Source: Qipengyuania_B sp965214525 (GTDB lineage: Bacteria; Pseudomonadota; Alphaproteobacteria; Sphingomonadales; Sphingomonadaceae). Taken from it: a DNA stretch of 64,000 nt. Positions 1-9,080 of this stretch are shown piece after piece. Position numbers and translations under genes: made by a program. Position 1 is the stretch's first letter; the number at the start of each line of letters is the position of its first letter. Under the pieces are notes generated by a model. The model searched no databases, was not told the DNA's origin, and worked only from the letters and a program-made list of their open reading frames with translations. The stretch spans positions 868,001 through 932,000 of the forward strand of contig OZ243959.1 in the NCBI GenBank assembly GCA_965214525.1. Reading direction: 5' to 3'.

Positions 1-2
1 TC

Positions 3-1019
3 GACCGCTTCGATCAGGTGTTCCAGCGGGTCTTTCGCGGTATCTTCAGCGATTACGGACAAAATCCGGTCGACGTTCCGGAGGATTGGCTCAAGGCGGT
101 GGCCGAGAAGTTCCTGACGCCTGAGGAAATGGAACAGATCAAGTCGCTGGGTGACTGGGACGAGATCATGGAAACCCTGAAGAAACGCCTAGAGGAGCAA
201 CAAGGGCGTCATCAGGGGGGCAACAAATGGGTCGGCACGGGCGGCACCTCCCCTTACGGCAATTCAGGTTACAATCCTGAAGGCGTGCGGATTGGCGGGG
301 AAAGCCGACACAAGCGGGCGATCAAGGTTTGGGAAAAGCGCGAGTTCAAGAACCTAGACAGCACGAAGGAGCTTGGCACGCGCAACATCAAGATGGCGCT
401 GCGCCGCCTGCGCCGGTTCGCGCGCGAAGGTGCGGCGGACCAGCTCGATATCGACGCCACGATCAAGGGCACTGCCAAGCAGGGTTGGCTCGATATCCAC
501 ATGCGCCCCGAACGACGCAACGCGGTGAAACTGCTGCTGTTTCTCGATATCGGGGGATCGATGGATCCCTTCATCAAGACGACCGAGGAACTGTTCAGCG
601 CGGCGACGAGCGAGTTCAAGAACCTGGAATTCTTCTATTTCCATAATTGCCTGTACGAAGGCGTCTGGAAAGATAATCGACGCCGCTGGCAGGAACGCAC
701 GAAAACGTGGGACATCCTTCATAAATACGGCCACGACTACAAAATCGTGTTTGTTGGCGATGCCGCGATGAGTCCCTACGAGATCACCCACCCCGGCGGC
801 AGTGTGGAGCATATGAACGAGGAAGCAGGCGGGGTCTGGATGAAGCGGGTAGCCGACACATACCCTGCGACCGCCTGGTTGAACCCGGTGCCAGAGAAGC
901 AGTGGGGCTATTCCCAGTCCACACGCATCATGCAGCAATTGCTTAGCGACCGCATGTATCCCTTGACCCTCGACGGACTGGACGACGCGATGCGCGAGTT
1001 GAGCCGGAAAGTGGGCTAG
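3..1019 (+). CDS. VWA / CoxE-like protein, 5' end cut by window edge
   Basis: The reading frame is already open at the window edge (codons for DRFDQ precede the first GTG at 18), so the true start lies upstream and 338 residues are visible. It matches the VWA-containing CoxE-like family, whose members usually continue about 50-60 residues further at the N-terminus. The VWA core lies in the second half: a hydrophobic strand LLLFLDIGGSM (a MIDAS-like site with DIGGS in place of the usual DxSxS), then FYFHNCLYEGVW and KIVFVGDAAMSPYE. In other bacteria these proteins often act with a MoxR-type AAA+ ATPase encoded just upstream, which would be outside this window. The Gly for the first Ser of the MIDAS motif may weaken metal binding. 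Family call is firm; cellular role is not known. Confidence 0.85.
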   Translation, partial: DRFDQVFQRVFRGIFSDYGQNPVDVPEDWLKAVAEKFLTPEEMEQIKSLGDWDEIMETLKKRLEEQQGRHQGGNKWVGTGGTSPYGNSGYNPEGVRIGGESRHKRAIKVWEKREFKNLDSTKELGTRNIKMALRRLRRFAREGAADQLDIDATIKGTAKQGWLDIHMRPERRNAVKLLLFLDIGGSMDPFIKTTEELFSAATSEFKNLEFFYFHNCLYEGVWKDNRRRWQERTKTWDILHKYGHDYKIVFVGDAAMSPYEITHPGGSVEHMNEEAGGVWMKRVADTYPATAWLNPVPEKQWGYSQSTRIMQQLLSDRMYPLTLDGLDDAMRELSRKVG

Positions 1020-1045
1020 GCTATGATTGCCGGCGGGCAAGAGCG

Positions 1046-1387
1046 ATGAAGATTATCGGTCTGTTGGCTTTGGTCGCTCCGATGATTGCATGGCCCTTGG
1101 GCGCAGGAATTATGAGTTCGGCAGCCGATACGACTATCCATGAAAGCCGCCTCGCCACCCCGGTTTCCCAAGACGAATGCCGGGATCGCATTCGCATGGT
1201 GCGCGAAAAGCGTGGCTTGCCGGAACGAGAACGCGACACCGCCTCACTTGACGAAGTGTATTTCCTCGCGGCCGTCGACCGGCAAATAGATGGGTGTGAC
1301 GTCATCGTGATGCGTGGCAACCCCGACGATATCCGGTCGCTTCCCGCCATGCCAGACGGACCCGTCGAACTGATCCCCGCCCGATAA
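1046..1387 (+). CDS. Small exported protein of unknown function
   Basis: A 113-residue protein starting at ATG 1046, 26 nt after the VWA gene and on the same strand. The N-terminus (MKIIGLLALVAPMIAWPLGAG) looks like a cleavable Sec signal peptide. The rest is soluble and carries two cysteines (QDECRDR and DGCDV) that could form a disulfide in the periplasm. No domain is recognised. Codon use is like the neighbours, which argues against a chance frame. It may be co-transcribed with the VWA gene. Function unknown. Confidence 0.6.
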   Translation: MKIIGLLALVAPMIAWPLGAGIMSSAADTTIHESRLATPVSQDECRDRIRMVREKRGLPERERDTASLDEVYFLAAVDRQIDGCDVIVMRGNPDDIRSLPAMPDGPVELIPAR

Positions 1388-1418
1388 CCTTCCGGCGCCG
1401 CGGGCACGTCCGAAGCGA

Positions 1419-2714
1419 TCAATCCTTCCGATCCAATTCCTCGTTTAATCGCAGGCTGGTCCGCCAGAAGAAGAAGGCCGGCACCAGTCCGAGGAACGCT
1501 GCTCCAAACAGAACGTACCGCACGCTTTCGATACCGAATTGCGGCTGTAACACGTCTGACAGCATGCCAAAGAGCAGCGGACCCAGACCAAGGCCGATGA
1601 GGTTCTGAAAGAACAATAGCACCGCCGCGGCGATAGCGCGCGAGCGCAGAGGAACCAATCCTTGCGCCGCCGAATAGGTCGGACCGAAATATAGCGAATT
1701 GCACATAGTGGGGATGGCCAGAAGGGCCAACGCCAAGCGCCAGTCCCCTACCCAATAGGCTGCCAGGGTGAATGGCACGGCAACAGCCATACCGATCGCA
1801 GGAGCGGTCAGCACATGGCGTCGGTTGCGTGCCCCGAAGCGGTCGGCCAACCAACCGCCAAGCCATGTGCCAAGAATTCCTGCCAACCCGTTGACCAGAC
1901 CGAACCACAAACCGACTTCGCCCGGACTGAGTTCGTGCGTGCGCTGGAAAAAGATCGTCGTCCAAGTCGTTTTGCCATAGGCCAGAAATGCCGCGGACGA
2001 TCCCGCGATCAACAGCAGCACAAAGGCACGCGAGCCCAGTACCGATCGGATCGCTTGCCCGAACGGCAGTTCTTTCTGCGCCGGCGCCTTAGCCCGGTCC
2101 GCCATAAATTGCGCCTCTCGGCGCGGTTCGCGCAGCCCGAACCAGACGACGAGTGCCATCAAGATGCCAGGTAATCCAACCGCGTAAAACGCCAATCGCC
2201 AACCCAGCCAATCAGCTAACAAGCCGCCAACGACGAGGCCCAACAGGGATCCGATCGGTATGCCCAAAGCATAAAACGCTAACGCCGAACTGCGCTTCTC
2301 CGGGGGCACGAGATCGCTGATGAGGGAATGGGCGGGCGGTGTGCATCCGGCCTCTCCCACCCCCACGCCGATGCGCGCCAGCAGCAGTTGAACGAAGTTT
2401 TGTGCCAGACCGCACAGAGCGGTCATCAACGACCAAGTGGCGAGGGCGATAGCGATAAGCCGCGGACGGTGAGTGGTTGGACGGTCGGAGTAACGTGCGA
2501 TAGGCAGGCCGAGCGTTGTGTAGAACAGGGCAAATGCCAGCCCGGTCATCAGCCCGATTTGCGTGTCGCTAAGGCCAAGGTCGCGCGCGATCGGCTCGGC
2601 AAGAATGTTTACGATCTGTCGATCGAGGAAGTTGAAGATATAGACGAACAGCAGGATCCACAGGGTGGCCCGAACCGAGCGGGCTTGCGCAATTGGTGGC
2701 GTAGCGGTTGCCAT
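1419..2714 (-). CDS. MFS transporter, Spinster-like
   Basis: A 431-residue major facilitator with twelve predicted membrane segments. The start at 2714 is chosen because AGGGG lies 6 nt upstream and the protein then begins MATATPPIAQ; a longer frame back to 2780 adds a poor leader. Family signs are FLDRQIVNILAEPIARDLGLSDTQIG in the first helix pair and the following loop, GVGVGEAGCTPPAHSLI in helix 4, and the charged loop ending EKRSSALAFYALGIPIG, all typical of the Spinster-type MFS group common in sphingomonads. The substrate cannot be read from the sequence. The NamZ-like gene lies 85 nt upstream on the same strand, so transport of a cell-wall sugar product is possible but is only inference. 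Confidence 0.85.
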   Translation of the reverse strand: MATATPPIAQARSVRATLWILLFVYIFNFLDRQIVNILAEPIARDLGLSDTQIGLMTGLAFALFYTTLGLPIARYSDRPTTHRPRLIAIALATWSLMTALCGLAQNFVQLLLARIGVGVGEAGCTPPAHSLISDLVPPEKRSSALAFYALGIPIGSLLGLVVGGLLADWLGWRLAFYAVGLPGILMALVVWFGLREPRREAQFMADRAKAPAQKELPFGQAIRSVLGSRAFVLLLIAGSSAAFLAYGKTTWTTIFFQRTHELSPGEVGLWFGLVNGLAGILGTWLGGWLADRFGARNRRHVLTAPAIGMAVAVPFTLAAYWVGDWRLALALLAIPTMCNSLYFGPTYSAAQGLVPLRSRAIAAAVLLFFQNLIGLGLGPLLFGMLSDVLQPQFGIESVRYVLFGAAFLGLVPAFFFWRTSLRLNEELDRKD

Positions 2715-2799
2715 ATGCGTCCCCCTGTAGTTACCACACAAAGATACCCGTCTAATATTGCTCGATGCTTGCCTACCCAACGGTACCGGTCAAGCTAAA

Positions 2800-3999
2800 T
2801 CAGTAGAGCAAATGGGGAACTACGCTTTCCATCCACGTCGCTTCGTCCCGTGTAGCGATGTTATCCAAATCGCCCGTATGGGCGTTGCTGTCATCGACCC
2901 ATTCGCGCAGCGATGCCCCCCCGTTAATCACGTCGATCGCCAGACGATCGAATTCGTATTCATAGGGAAAGTCGCGCCACAAGGGGTAAGCGGGGTACAA
3001 TTTTCGGATCGCCTTGAACGCCAAGGCCTGCAAGCGCCAAGGACGAAAAGCAGCATGATCGTAGAACGAGCCTTCTGCGTGTAACATCAATCCGTTACAA
3101 AGCGCTGCTCCATGTTTGTGAAAGGTCGGCGTGAACCAGACCTCTCGCAAGGCGCAGCCAGCAAGCCATTCGGGTGCGATCCGTTCCATCTCCGCCAATA
3201 CGGCTTTGGCATCGATATCCGGAGCGCCGAACAGCACTTCCAGCGGCCGGGTCGTTCCGCGCGCCTCGCTCAACGTGGTGCCTTCGAGCATGACCGTTCC
3301 ACCATAAGAGCGCGCCATATTTAAGCTGGCCGCGTTGGGCGATGGATTGATCCACAGCCGGTCCTGTGGCCACCCAAAACCGGGGGCCATATCGGGCCGC
3401 CAGCCTTCCATCGCAATGACGCGGTAATCGAGGTCGAGACCAAAATGCTCGATAAACCAATGGCCGATCTCGCCCATCGTCAGCCCGTGCCGCATCGGCA
3501 TCGGGGCCGCGCCGACAAAGCTCTCCTGCCCCGCTTCGAGAATTGTGCCTTCCACCGGTCGCCCCGCCGGATTGGGCCGATCCAGTACCCAGACGCTCTT
3601 GCCGTGTGTCGCCGCTTCCTCGAGCAGGTAGAGCATGGTGGTGACAAAGGTGTAGATGCGGCAGCCGAGATCCTGCAGATCGAACAGGAATACATCGGCA
3701 CTGGACATCATCTGCCCGGAAGGGCGGCGCACCTCGCCATACAGACTGAATACCGGAATACCGTAAGTGGGATCGGTTTCGTCCGCCGTTTCCACCATGT
3801 TGTCCTGCTTGTCGCCCTTCAGCCCGTGCTGGGGACCAAAGGCGCTCGTCACGTTGATCCCGGCCGCGATCAAGGCGTCGAGACTATGTACCAGGTTGCT
3901 GGTGACCGACGCGGGGTGCGCCACCAGCGCAACGCGCTTGCCCGTCAGCGGTTTTTGCAACACCGGCTCTGCCAGCAATCTATCGATACCGAACATCAT
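2800..3999 (-). CDS. NamZ-like exo-beta-N-acetylmuramidase (DUF1343)
   Basis: A 399-residue protein of the DUF1343 family, whose characterised member NamZ of Bacillus subtilis releases terminal MurNAc from peptidoglycan fragments. Family motifs are seen in order: GIDRLL near the start, LVAHPASVT, FGPQHGLKGDKQDNM (about residues 55-70), FDLQDLGCRIYTFVTTM, VLDRPNPAGR and INPSPNAASL. No signal peptide is visible, so this copy may act in the cytoplasm in muropeptide recycling, unlike secreted NamZ. Its start ATG overlaps the stop of the DOMON-like gene (ATGA), so the two are translationally coupled. Family assignment is strong; the exact substrate in this organism is inferred. Confidence 0.85.
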   Translation of the reverse strand: MMFGIDRLLAEPVLQKPLTGKRVALVAHPASVTSNLVHSLDALIAAGINVTSAFGPQHGLKGDKQDNMVETADETDPTYGIPVFSLYGEVRRPSGQMMSSADVFLFDLQDLGCRIYTFVTTMLYLLEEAATHGKSVWVLDRPNPAGRPVEGTILEAGQESFVGAAPMPMRHGLTMGEIGHWFIEHFGLDLDYRVIAMEGWRPDMAPGFGWPQDRLWINPSPNAASLNMARSYGGTVMLEGTTLSEARGTTRPLEVLFGAPDIDAKAVLAEMERIAPEWLAGCALREVWFTPTFHKHGAALCNGLMLHAEGSFYDHAAFRPWRLQALAFKAIRKLYPAYPLWRDFPYEYEFDRLAIDVINGGASLREWVDDSNAHTGDLDNIATRDEATWMESVVPHLLY

Positions 4000-4523
4000 G
4001 GACGGCCGGGTGCCTCAAGGCGTCCGATGAAGCAAGCGGGATGGTGGAAATCGGGCTTCACTTCAGGGTGGCGCATCGCCCAATAGCTTTTCTGCCCTTC
4101 CCCCTGTTCTATCACGCAAGCCAGCGAAAACCGCAGGGGAAGACGGGGAAGCGTATCCGTGCGTAACGCCACATCGCATATCCGCAAGCCCGAGCGCCCG
4201 CCGCGCCAATATATTACCGGCGGCCGAGGCAGGTGAGCTTGCCGCATTCCCTTTCGGTACCCATCGAACGCATAGGCGGCAAAGGCCTGGGAAGGCGAGA
4301 AATTGAACTCGCAGTAACCGTCGCCGTCAGGACGTTTGACGAATAGTTCAAAACACGTGGTTCGCCATAGGCCGTCGCGTCGTGCCGGCCCGGCGAAAGG
4401 CGGCACGACGATCTCCCGCGCTCCCTCGATCCGCCAGCGCAAACGCAGCCAGTGAGGTTTCGAAACGTCCAGCCCCGCGGTGACGGAAGCGATACTCTCG
4501 GCGGGGTACGCAGGATGAGCCAT
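3996..4523 (-). CDS. DOMON-like domain protein
   Basis: A 175-residue protein resembling the single-domain DOMON-like proteins annotated in sphingomonads. Features are LRLRWRIEGAREIVVPPF near the start, then DGLWRTTCFELFVKRPDGDGYCEFNFSPSQAFAAYAFDGYR, typical of a carbohydrate- or heme-binding beta sandwich. No signal peptide is seen. It starts 50 nt from tyrS, which is transcribed in the opposite direction, and overlaps the NamZ-like gene by 4 nt, forming a short minus-strand operon. The context hints at a sugar-binding role in cell-wall recycling; this is inference. Confidence 0.65.
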   Translation of the reverse strand: MAHPAYPAESIASVTAGLDVSKPHWLRLRWRIEGAREIVVPPFAGPARRDGLWRTTCFELFVKRPDGDGYCEFNFSPSQAFAAYAFDGYRKGMRQAHLPRPPVIYWRGGRSGLRICDVALRTDTLPRLPLRFSLACVIEQGEGQKSYWAMRHPEVKPDFHHPACFIGRLEAPGRP

Positions 4524-4573
4524 CAGATCACACGTTTGCAGCGTACGTCCCCCATGCTATCGCGCCAACGATC

Positions 4574-5803
4574 ATGGCGACCTATACCTCCGACCTTTTG
4601 CGCGTTCTTGGCGAACGCGGCTACATTCATCAAGCTACCGACGCGCAGGGTCTGGACGCGTTGGCCCGGCAACAGGTCGTGCCCGGCTATATCGGTTTTG
4701 ACGCTACCGCCCCGTCGCTGCATGTGGGGCATCTCGTTTCCATCATGCTGCTGCGTAGATTGCAGCAGACGGGTCACAAGCCGATCGTCGTGATGGGCGG
4801 TGGTACGACGAAAATCGGCGATCCGTCAGGCAAGGACGAAACCCGCAAGCTGCTCGACAATGCGACGATCGATCGCAACATCGCTGGCATCCGCACCGTG
4901 TTCGAGCGACTGCTGACCTTTGGCGATGGTGCCACGGACGCAGTGCTGGTGAACAATGATGAATGGCTGTCCTCTCTTGGTTACATCGACCTTTTGCGTG
5001 ATGTTGGGCCGCATTTTACGGTCAACCGGATGCTGACATTCGATTCGGTGAAACTTCGGCTTGAGCGTGAACAACCGCTGAGCTTTATCGAATTCAACTA
5101 CATGATCCTGCAGGCCTACGATTTTCTGGAATTGGCCCGCCGCTACGATTGCCGGTTGCAAATGGGCGGTAGTGATCAATGGGGTAACATCGTCAACGGG
5201 TTGGAACTGGCCAGACGAATGGAGGGCCATAATTTGTTCGGCCTTACGACCCCGTTGCTGACGAGGGCGGACGGGGCGAAGATGGGCAAGACAGCGGGCG
5301 GCGCGGTGTGGCTCAACGACGATGCGCTAACTGCTTACGACTTCTGGCAATATTGGCGCAATGTGGACGATCGCGACGTGGGGCGGTTCCTCCGCCTGTT
5401 TACCGACCTGCCGATAGCCCGGATCGTCCAATTGGAGGCGCTACGGGGCGCGGCCATCAACGAGGCGAAGATCACGCTTGCCAATGCAGTCACCGCTCTG
5501 GTCCGCGGAGAAGCGGCCGCCCGCTCCGCCGAAGCGACCGCCGCGCAGACTTTCGATGCCGGGGATTTGGGCGGCGGTCTTCCCTCCATCACCTTGCCGC
5601 CCGAAGGGCTGCGCATCGGCGCCATGTTGACCGAACTAGGGTTTACCGCCTCCAACGCCGAAGCGAAGCGCAAGATCGCCGAAGGGGCCGTCAGGCTTGA
5701 CGACGCGCCGGTAAGCGATGCCGGGATGCTGGTTGTGCCCGAAGCATTGGACCGCAAACTCAGTCTTGGGCGCAAGAAACACGCGATCGTGACTTCGCAA
5801 TAA
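4574..5803 (+). CDS. tyrS: Tyrosine--tRNA ligase
   Basis: A 409-residue class I aminoacyl-tRNA synthetase that charges tRNA-Tyr. The HIGH motif appears as HVGHL (residues 50-54) and the KMSKS loop as KMGKT after RADGA. The tyrosine pocket is seen in YMILQAYDFLEL and MGGSDQWGNI. The C-terminal 60-70 residues form an S4 RNA-binding domain (FTASNAEAKRKIAEGAVRL). Length and order match the bacterial TyrS type. It is divergent from the DOMON-like gene with only 50 nt between them, so both promoters must lie in or beyond that short gap. Confidence 0.97.
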   Translation: MATYTSDLLRVLGERGYIHQATDAQGLDALARQQVVPGYIGFDATAPSLHVGHLVSIMLLRRLQQTGHKPIVVMGGGTTKIGDPSGKDETRKLLDNATIDRNIAGIRTVFERLLTFGDGATDAVLVNNDEWLSSLGYIDLLRDVGPHFTVNRMLTFDSVKLRLEREQPLSFIEFNYMILQAYDFLELARRYDCRLQMGGSDQWGNIVNGLELARRMEGHNLFGLTTPLLTRADGAKMGKTAGGAVWLNDDALTAYDFWQYWRNVDDRDVGRFLRLFTDLPIARIVQLEALRGAAINEAKITLANAVTALVRGEAAARSAEATAAQTFDAGDLGGGLPSITLPPEGLRIGAMLTELGFTASNAEAKRKIAEGAVRLDDAPVSDAGMLVVPEALDRKLSLGRKKHAIVTSQ

Positions 5804-5926
5804 GGCCTTTCGCTTTCCGACAAGCGCGTCGTTAACGCAATATCAGCCATTGTCGGCTTAGTCTTCGGTTTCGCAGCGTTGGCGTTCTGATGCTCCATCG
5901 CGCGATAGAACGGAAGGCTTCATCCT

Positions 5927-6265
5927 ATGCCCATCGGCGCGCAATTGAGTGTTACGGACCTTCGCCGCGTCGCGCGCCATCCGGTCGATCACCCGGTATT
6001 GGCCGAACACTTCAAGCAAGGCGATATCAAGCTGCACGTCGTCAACGTGTCCGCGCACGGGTTCATGATCGATGACGGCAATGATCTCCTTCGCGGAGAT
6101 CGGGTCATTCTGCGTCTCCCGGTGGTAGGACGGATCGAGGCGTATGTCATTTGGACCCGCGACAATCGCGCCGGCTTCCAGTTCGAACGGATCATTCGGC
6201 TCGATGATTTCATGGCGATGATCGATACGCTGCAACCCAATCCAAGGTTGCGCCGCCAACGCTGA
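5927..6265 (+). CDS. PilZ domain protein
   Basis: A 112-residue single-domain protein. The c-di-GMP-binding signature of PilZ domains is visible: RRVARHPV near residue 13 (RxxxR) and VNVSAHGFMID near residue 40 (D/NxSxxG). The remainder is the expected beta barrel (DRVILRLPVVGRIEAYVIWTRDNRAGFQFE). It would sense cyclic di-GMP, probably acting on motility, adhesion or exopolysaccharide, but no partner gene is adjacent. It stands alone, 123 nt after tyrS and 65 nt before the MFS gene. Confidence 0.85.
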   Translation: MPIGAQLSVTDLRRVARHPVDHPVLAEHFKQGDIKLHVVNVSAHGFMIDDGNDLLRGDRVILRLPVVGRIEAYVIWTRDNRAGFQFERIIRLDDFMAMIDTLQPNPRLRRQR

Positions 6266-6330
6266 CGGGAAACGCTCGGCAAATTACCGTGCGGCTTTGC
6301 TAATCGGTTGTCGCCTGCCAAGGGGAGCAG

Positions 6331-7641
6331 GTGATCAACGACCCCGCGCCTTCAAACACCGTCCATCCTTTCAGGATCCGCAATTTCAGGGCTTACTGGG
6401 TCGCGCGCCTTGCGATGACGCTCGGGCAATATGCCATGATGCTGATTGTCGGATGGCAGACTTACAACATTGCGCGCGACGGGGGCCTGAGCGTTGCGGA
6501 GGCTTCGGGACAACTGGCACTGATCGGCTTGCTGCAATTTGTGCCGCTGTTCCTGCTGACGCCGTTTTCCGGTTTGGCGGCCGATCGCCTCGACCGGCGG
6601 CGTCTGGCGCAGGCGACGCTCGGCCTGCAGTTGGCGTGCGCTGTCACGTTGGCACTTTTGACGTATACAGGTATCCTGAGCCTCGCTTGGCTGTTTGCCG
6701 TCGCGATCGTGCTCGGCATCGTGCGCGCGTTCAATGGCCCGGCAATGTCAGCCCTTGCGCCAAACCTCGTACCCAAAGCGAGCCTGCCGAATGCGATCGC
6801 GCTTTCTTCGATTGCATGGCAGACCGGCATGGTGGCCGGCCCGGGGTTGGGCGGGTATCTGTATGCGATCGTTCCTGCACTTCCGTATGCAATTGCGGCG
6901 GCGCTATTCGTTGTCGCCATCGCGGCGATGGGATTCATCGGCAAAGTCCCACGCAGCACTATCGAGGGCGCGCGTCGCCCGATCGGCCAGGTCGTTGACG
7001 GGTTGCAATACGTCGTGCGCAACAAGATGGTGCTGGGCGCCATCACGCTCGATCTTTTCGCAGTGTTTCTGGCGGGAGCAAACGCGTTGCTACCAGTCTT
7101 CGCCCGCGATGTGCTGAAAGTGGGTGAAACCGGGTTGGCGCAACTGGCGATGGCCCCGGCATTGGGCGCGGCGCTTACGGCGGCGTGGTTCTCGTTCCGG
7201 CCGCTGAAGACCAATGTCGGCCCCAAGATGCTATGGGCCGTGGCCCTGTTCGGGGCTGCCACGATCGTCTTCGGTTTGTCCAAATCCATGCCTCTTAGTC
7301 TTGCGGTCCTGTTCGTTATCGGGGCGGCGGATATGTTCAGCGTGTATATACGGCAGTCCCTCATTCAGCTGCATACGCCGGACGAGAAACGCGGCCGGGT
7401 GTCGTCGGTAAGCCTCCTGACGATCAGCGCATCGAACGAATTCGGCGACTTCTTCAGCGGTACGCTGGCTTTCCTGATCGGGCCCGTTGCGGCCCTTGTC
7501 AGTGGTGGCATCGGCGCGATTGCCGTCGTGGCCGTATGGAGCAGGCTGTTCCCAGCGCTCAGGACGACGCGGACCTTTGACCCCCCGGAAGCGTTGCAAA
7601 ACGAGACACCTGAACAGACCTTACAGGAGCGTATTCCATGA
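6331..7641 (+). CDS. MFS transporter, EntS/MFS_3-like
   Basis: A 436-residue major facilitator with twelve predicted helices. The GTG at 6331 is taken as start because AAGGGGAG lies three bases upstream. The N-terminal FRIRNFRAYWVARLAMTLGQYAMMLIVGWQTYNIA, and the loops with AADRLDRRRLAQ and LVPKASLPNAIALSS, are typical of the MFS_3 (EntS-like exporter) group. The substrate is not evident. The gene ends inside the start of cysK (ATGA overlap), so the two are translationally coupled; export of a cysteine- or thiol-related metabolite would fit but is not shown. Confidence 0.85.
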   Translation: MINDPAPSNTVHPFRIRNFRAYWVARLAMTLGQYAMMLIVGWQTYNIARDGGLSVAEASGQLALIGLLQFVPLFLLTPFSGLAADRLDRRRLAQATLGLQLACAVTLALLTYTGILSLAWLFAVAIVLGIVRAFNGPAMSALAPNLVPKASLPNAIALSSIAWQTGMVAGPGLGGYLYAIVPALPYAIAAALFVVAIAAMGFIGKVPRSTIEGARRPIGQVVDGLQYVVRNKMVLGAITLDLFAVFLAGANALLPVFARDVLKVGETGLAQLAMAPALGAALTAAWFSFRPLKTNVGPKMLWAVALFGAATIVFGLSKSMPLSLAVLFVIGAADMFSVYIRQSLIQLHTPDEKRGRVSSVSLLTISASNEFGDFFSGTLAFLIGPVAALVSGGIGAIAVVAVWSRLFPALRTTRTFDPPEALQNETPEQTLQERIP

Positions 7642-8561
7642 AAGCCAACTCCATCCTCGAAACGATCGGCAACACGCCGCACATTCGCATGGCCCGCATG
7701 TTCCCCGACCATGAGGTGTGGATAAAAAGCGAACGAGCCAACCCCGGCGGTTCGATCAAAGACCGTATCGCGCTGGCGATGGTCGAAGAGGCGGAGAACG
7801 ACGGCAGCTTGAAGCCGGGCGGTACGATCATCGAGCCGACGAGCGGGAATACTGGCATCGGTCTGGCGATGGTCGCCGCGGTCAAGGGTTACAAGCTGGT
7901 GCTGGTGATGCCTGAAAGCATGAGCGTGGAGCGGCGCCGCCTGATGCTGGCATATGGCGCGACCTTTGATCTGACGCCCAAGGAAGGGGGTATGAAGGGG
8001 GCAATCGCACGCGCATCAGAATTGGTGGAAGCGACCGCGGGCGCCTGGATGCCAAGCCAGTTCGACAATGATGCAAACTGGAAAGTGCACGTTCGCACGA
8101 CCGCGCAAGAGATACTGGGCGACTTCGCCGCCAATCCCATCGATGCAATAATAACCGGAGTGGGAACGGGGGGCCATATCACCGGGTGCGCCGAAGAACT
8201 GAAGAAAAGCTGGCCCGAACTGAAGGCCTATGCCGTCGAACCCGAAGGATCACCGGTGATAAGTGGCGGCCAGCCCGGCCCCCACCCCATCCAGGGTATT
8301 GGTGCCGGCTTCATCCCTGGCAATCTGCATACCAAATCCATCGACGGGGTGATCAAGGTCGATCCTGAAGCCGCAAAAACCATGGCTCGCCGCGCGGCTG
8401 CTGAAGAGGGCATGCTGGTGGGCATGTCCAGCGGTGCGACTTTAGCAGCCATCGCGCAGAAACTGCCAGAGATGGACCAGGGAACACGAGTCCTGGGCTT
8501 CAATTACGATACGGGCGAGCGGTACTTGTCCGTTCCCGACTTCCTGCCGGCAGAACAATAG
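7638..8561 (+). CDS. cysK: Cysteine synthase A (O-acetylserine sulfhydrylase)
   Basis: A 307-residue PLP enzyme of the fold-type II family that makes L-cysteine from O-acetylserine and sulfide. The PLP lysine is K41 in NPGGSIKDR; the substrate loop EPTSGNTGIGLAM and the phosphate-binding GVGTGGHITG are intact, and GMSSGA near the C-terminus holds the pyridine-contact serine. AGGAG is 7 nt before the ATG, which lies within the last codons of the upstream MFS gene. CysK-type rather than cystathionine beta-synthase: there is no heme or CBS domain. Confidence 0.95.
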   Translation: MKANSILETIGNTPHIRMARMFPDHEVWIKSERANPGGSIKDRIALAMVEEAENDGSLKPGGTIIEPTSGNTGIGLAMVAAVKGYKLVLVMPESMSVERRRLMLAYGATFDLTPKEGGMKGAIARASELVEATAGAWMPSQFDNDANWKVHVRTTAQEILGDFAANPIDAIITGVGTGGHITGCAEELKKSWPELKAYAVEPEGSPVISGGQPGPHPIQGIGAGFIPGNLHTKSIDGVIKVDPEAAKTMARRAAAEEGMLVGMSSGATLAAIAQKLPEMDQGTRVLGFNYDTGERYLSVPDFLPAEQ

Positions 8562-8599
8562 GGCGGCACCTGTTTTCCGCAGCGACGGCAGCATTGCTG

Positions 8600-9046
8600 A
8601 TGGCTGGCAAGCCGGTTGGTGCGCGGTCCATCCAGCTGGCCGTGAGTTCCGGCGCTCCACAAGATTTTGCAGTTCTGGAATATCTTCGTGACGCCCCCGC
8701 ACAAGAGCAGCCCGACGTGCTGTTACATATTCCCGATCTTCAGATCGACGAGTTGTAGGTCGAAGCTCTCGATGTCGATCTTTCGTTAAGCGGCAAGATC
8801 GCTGACTTGGAGCAACTGCGTGCGGGTGCCAATATAGCAATCGAGGATACGACGCTGACATTGAAAGGCGTGAACACAGTAGCAACCGAAGTGATCCGGC
8901 TCGGCAACATACGCGCCGTTATCGAACGAGCCCTGTAAGCTCTCGAGGCCAATCCACAGCTATTGTCTGTCGAGCACGATACAGCGGAGCAGCAGCTGCT
9001 AGCCGACGACCGCCGACCGGGGGAGCAATCGCGGTCACCGGGTTGA
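8600..9046 (+). pseudogene. Decayed small gene with two in-frame stop codons
   Basis: The 520 bp between cysK and the acyl-CoA dehydrogenase hold no intact gene, but one frame reads like protein throughout. From ATG 8600 it gives MAGKPVGARSIQLAVSS and so on to IPDLQIDEL, a TAG at 8756-8758, then VEALDVDLSLSGKIADLEQL, IAIEDTTLTLKGV and IRAVIERAL, a TAA at 8936-8938, and ALEANPQLL onward to a TGA at 9044-9046. No frameshift is needed. From memory, the repeated pattern (a leader with xIPxLxIDEL, then a beta-like 'DV.L' block, then LTLKGV, then an alpha helix ending in RALxxLxxNP) resembles a poorly characterised bacterial family of about 120-150 residues; I cannot name it with certainty. Best read as a relic. 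Confidence 0.5.
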
Positions 9047-9080
9047 CCGGATCGGCGGGGATGGCCGGCAAGCTCGTCCT

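Noticed and set aside
269..1040. Long minus-strand frames across the VWA gene
   Set aside because: They are shadows of a GC-rich coding strand; their translations lack folds or motifs.
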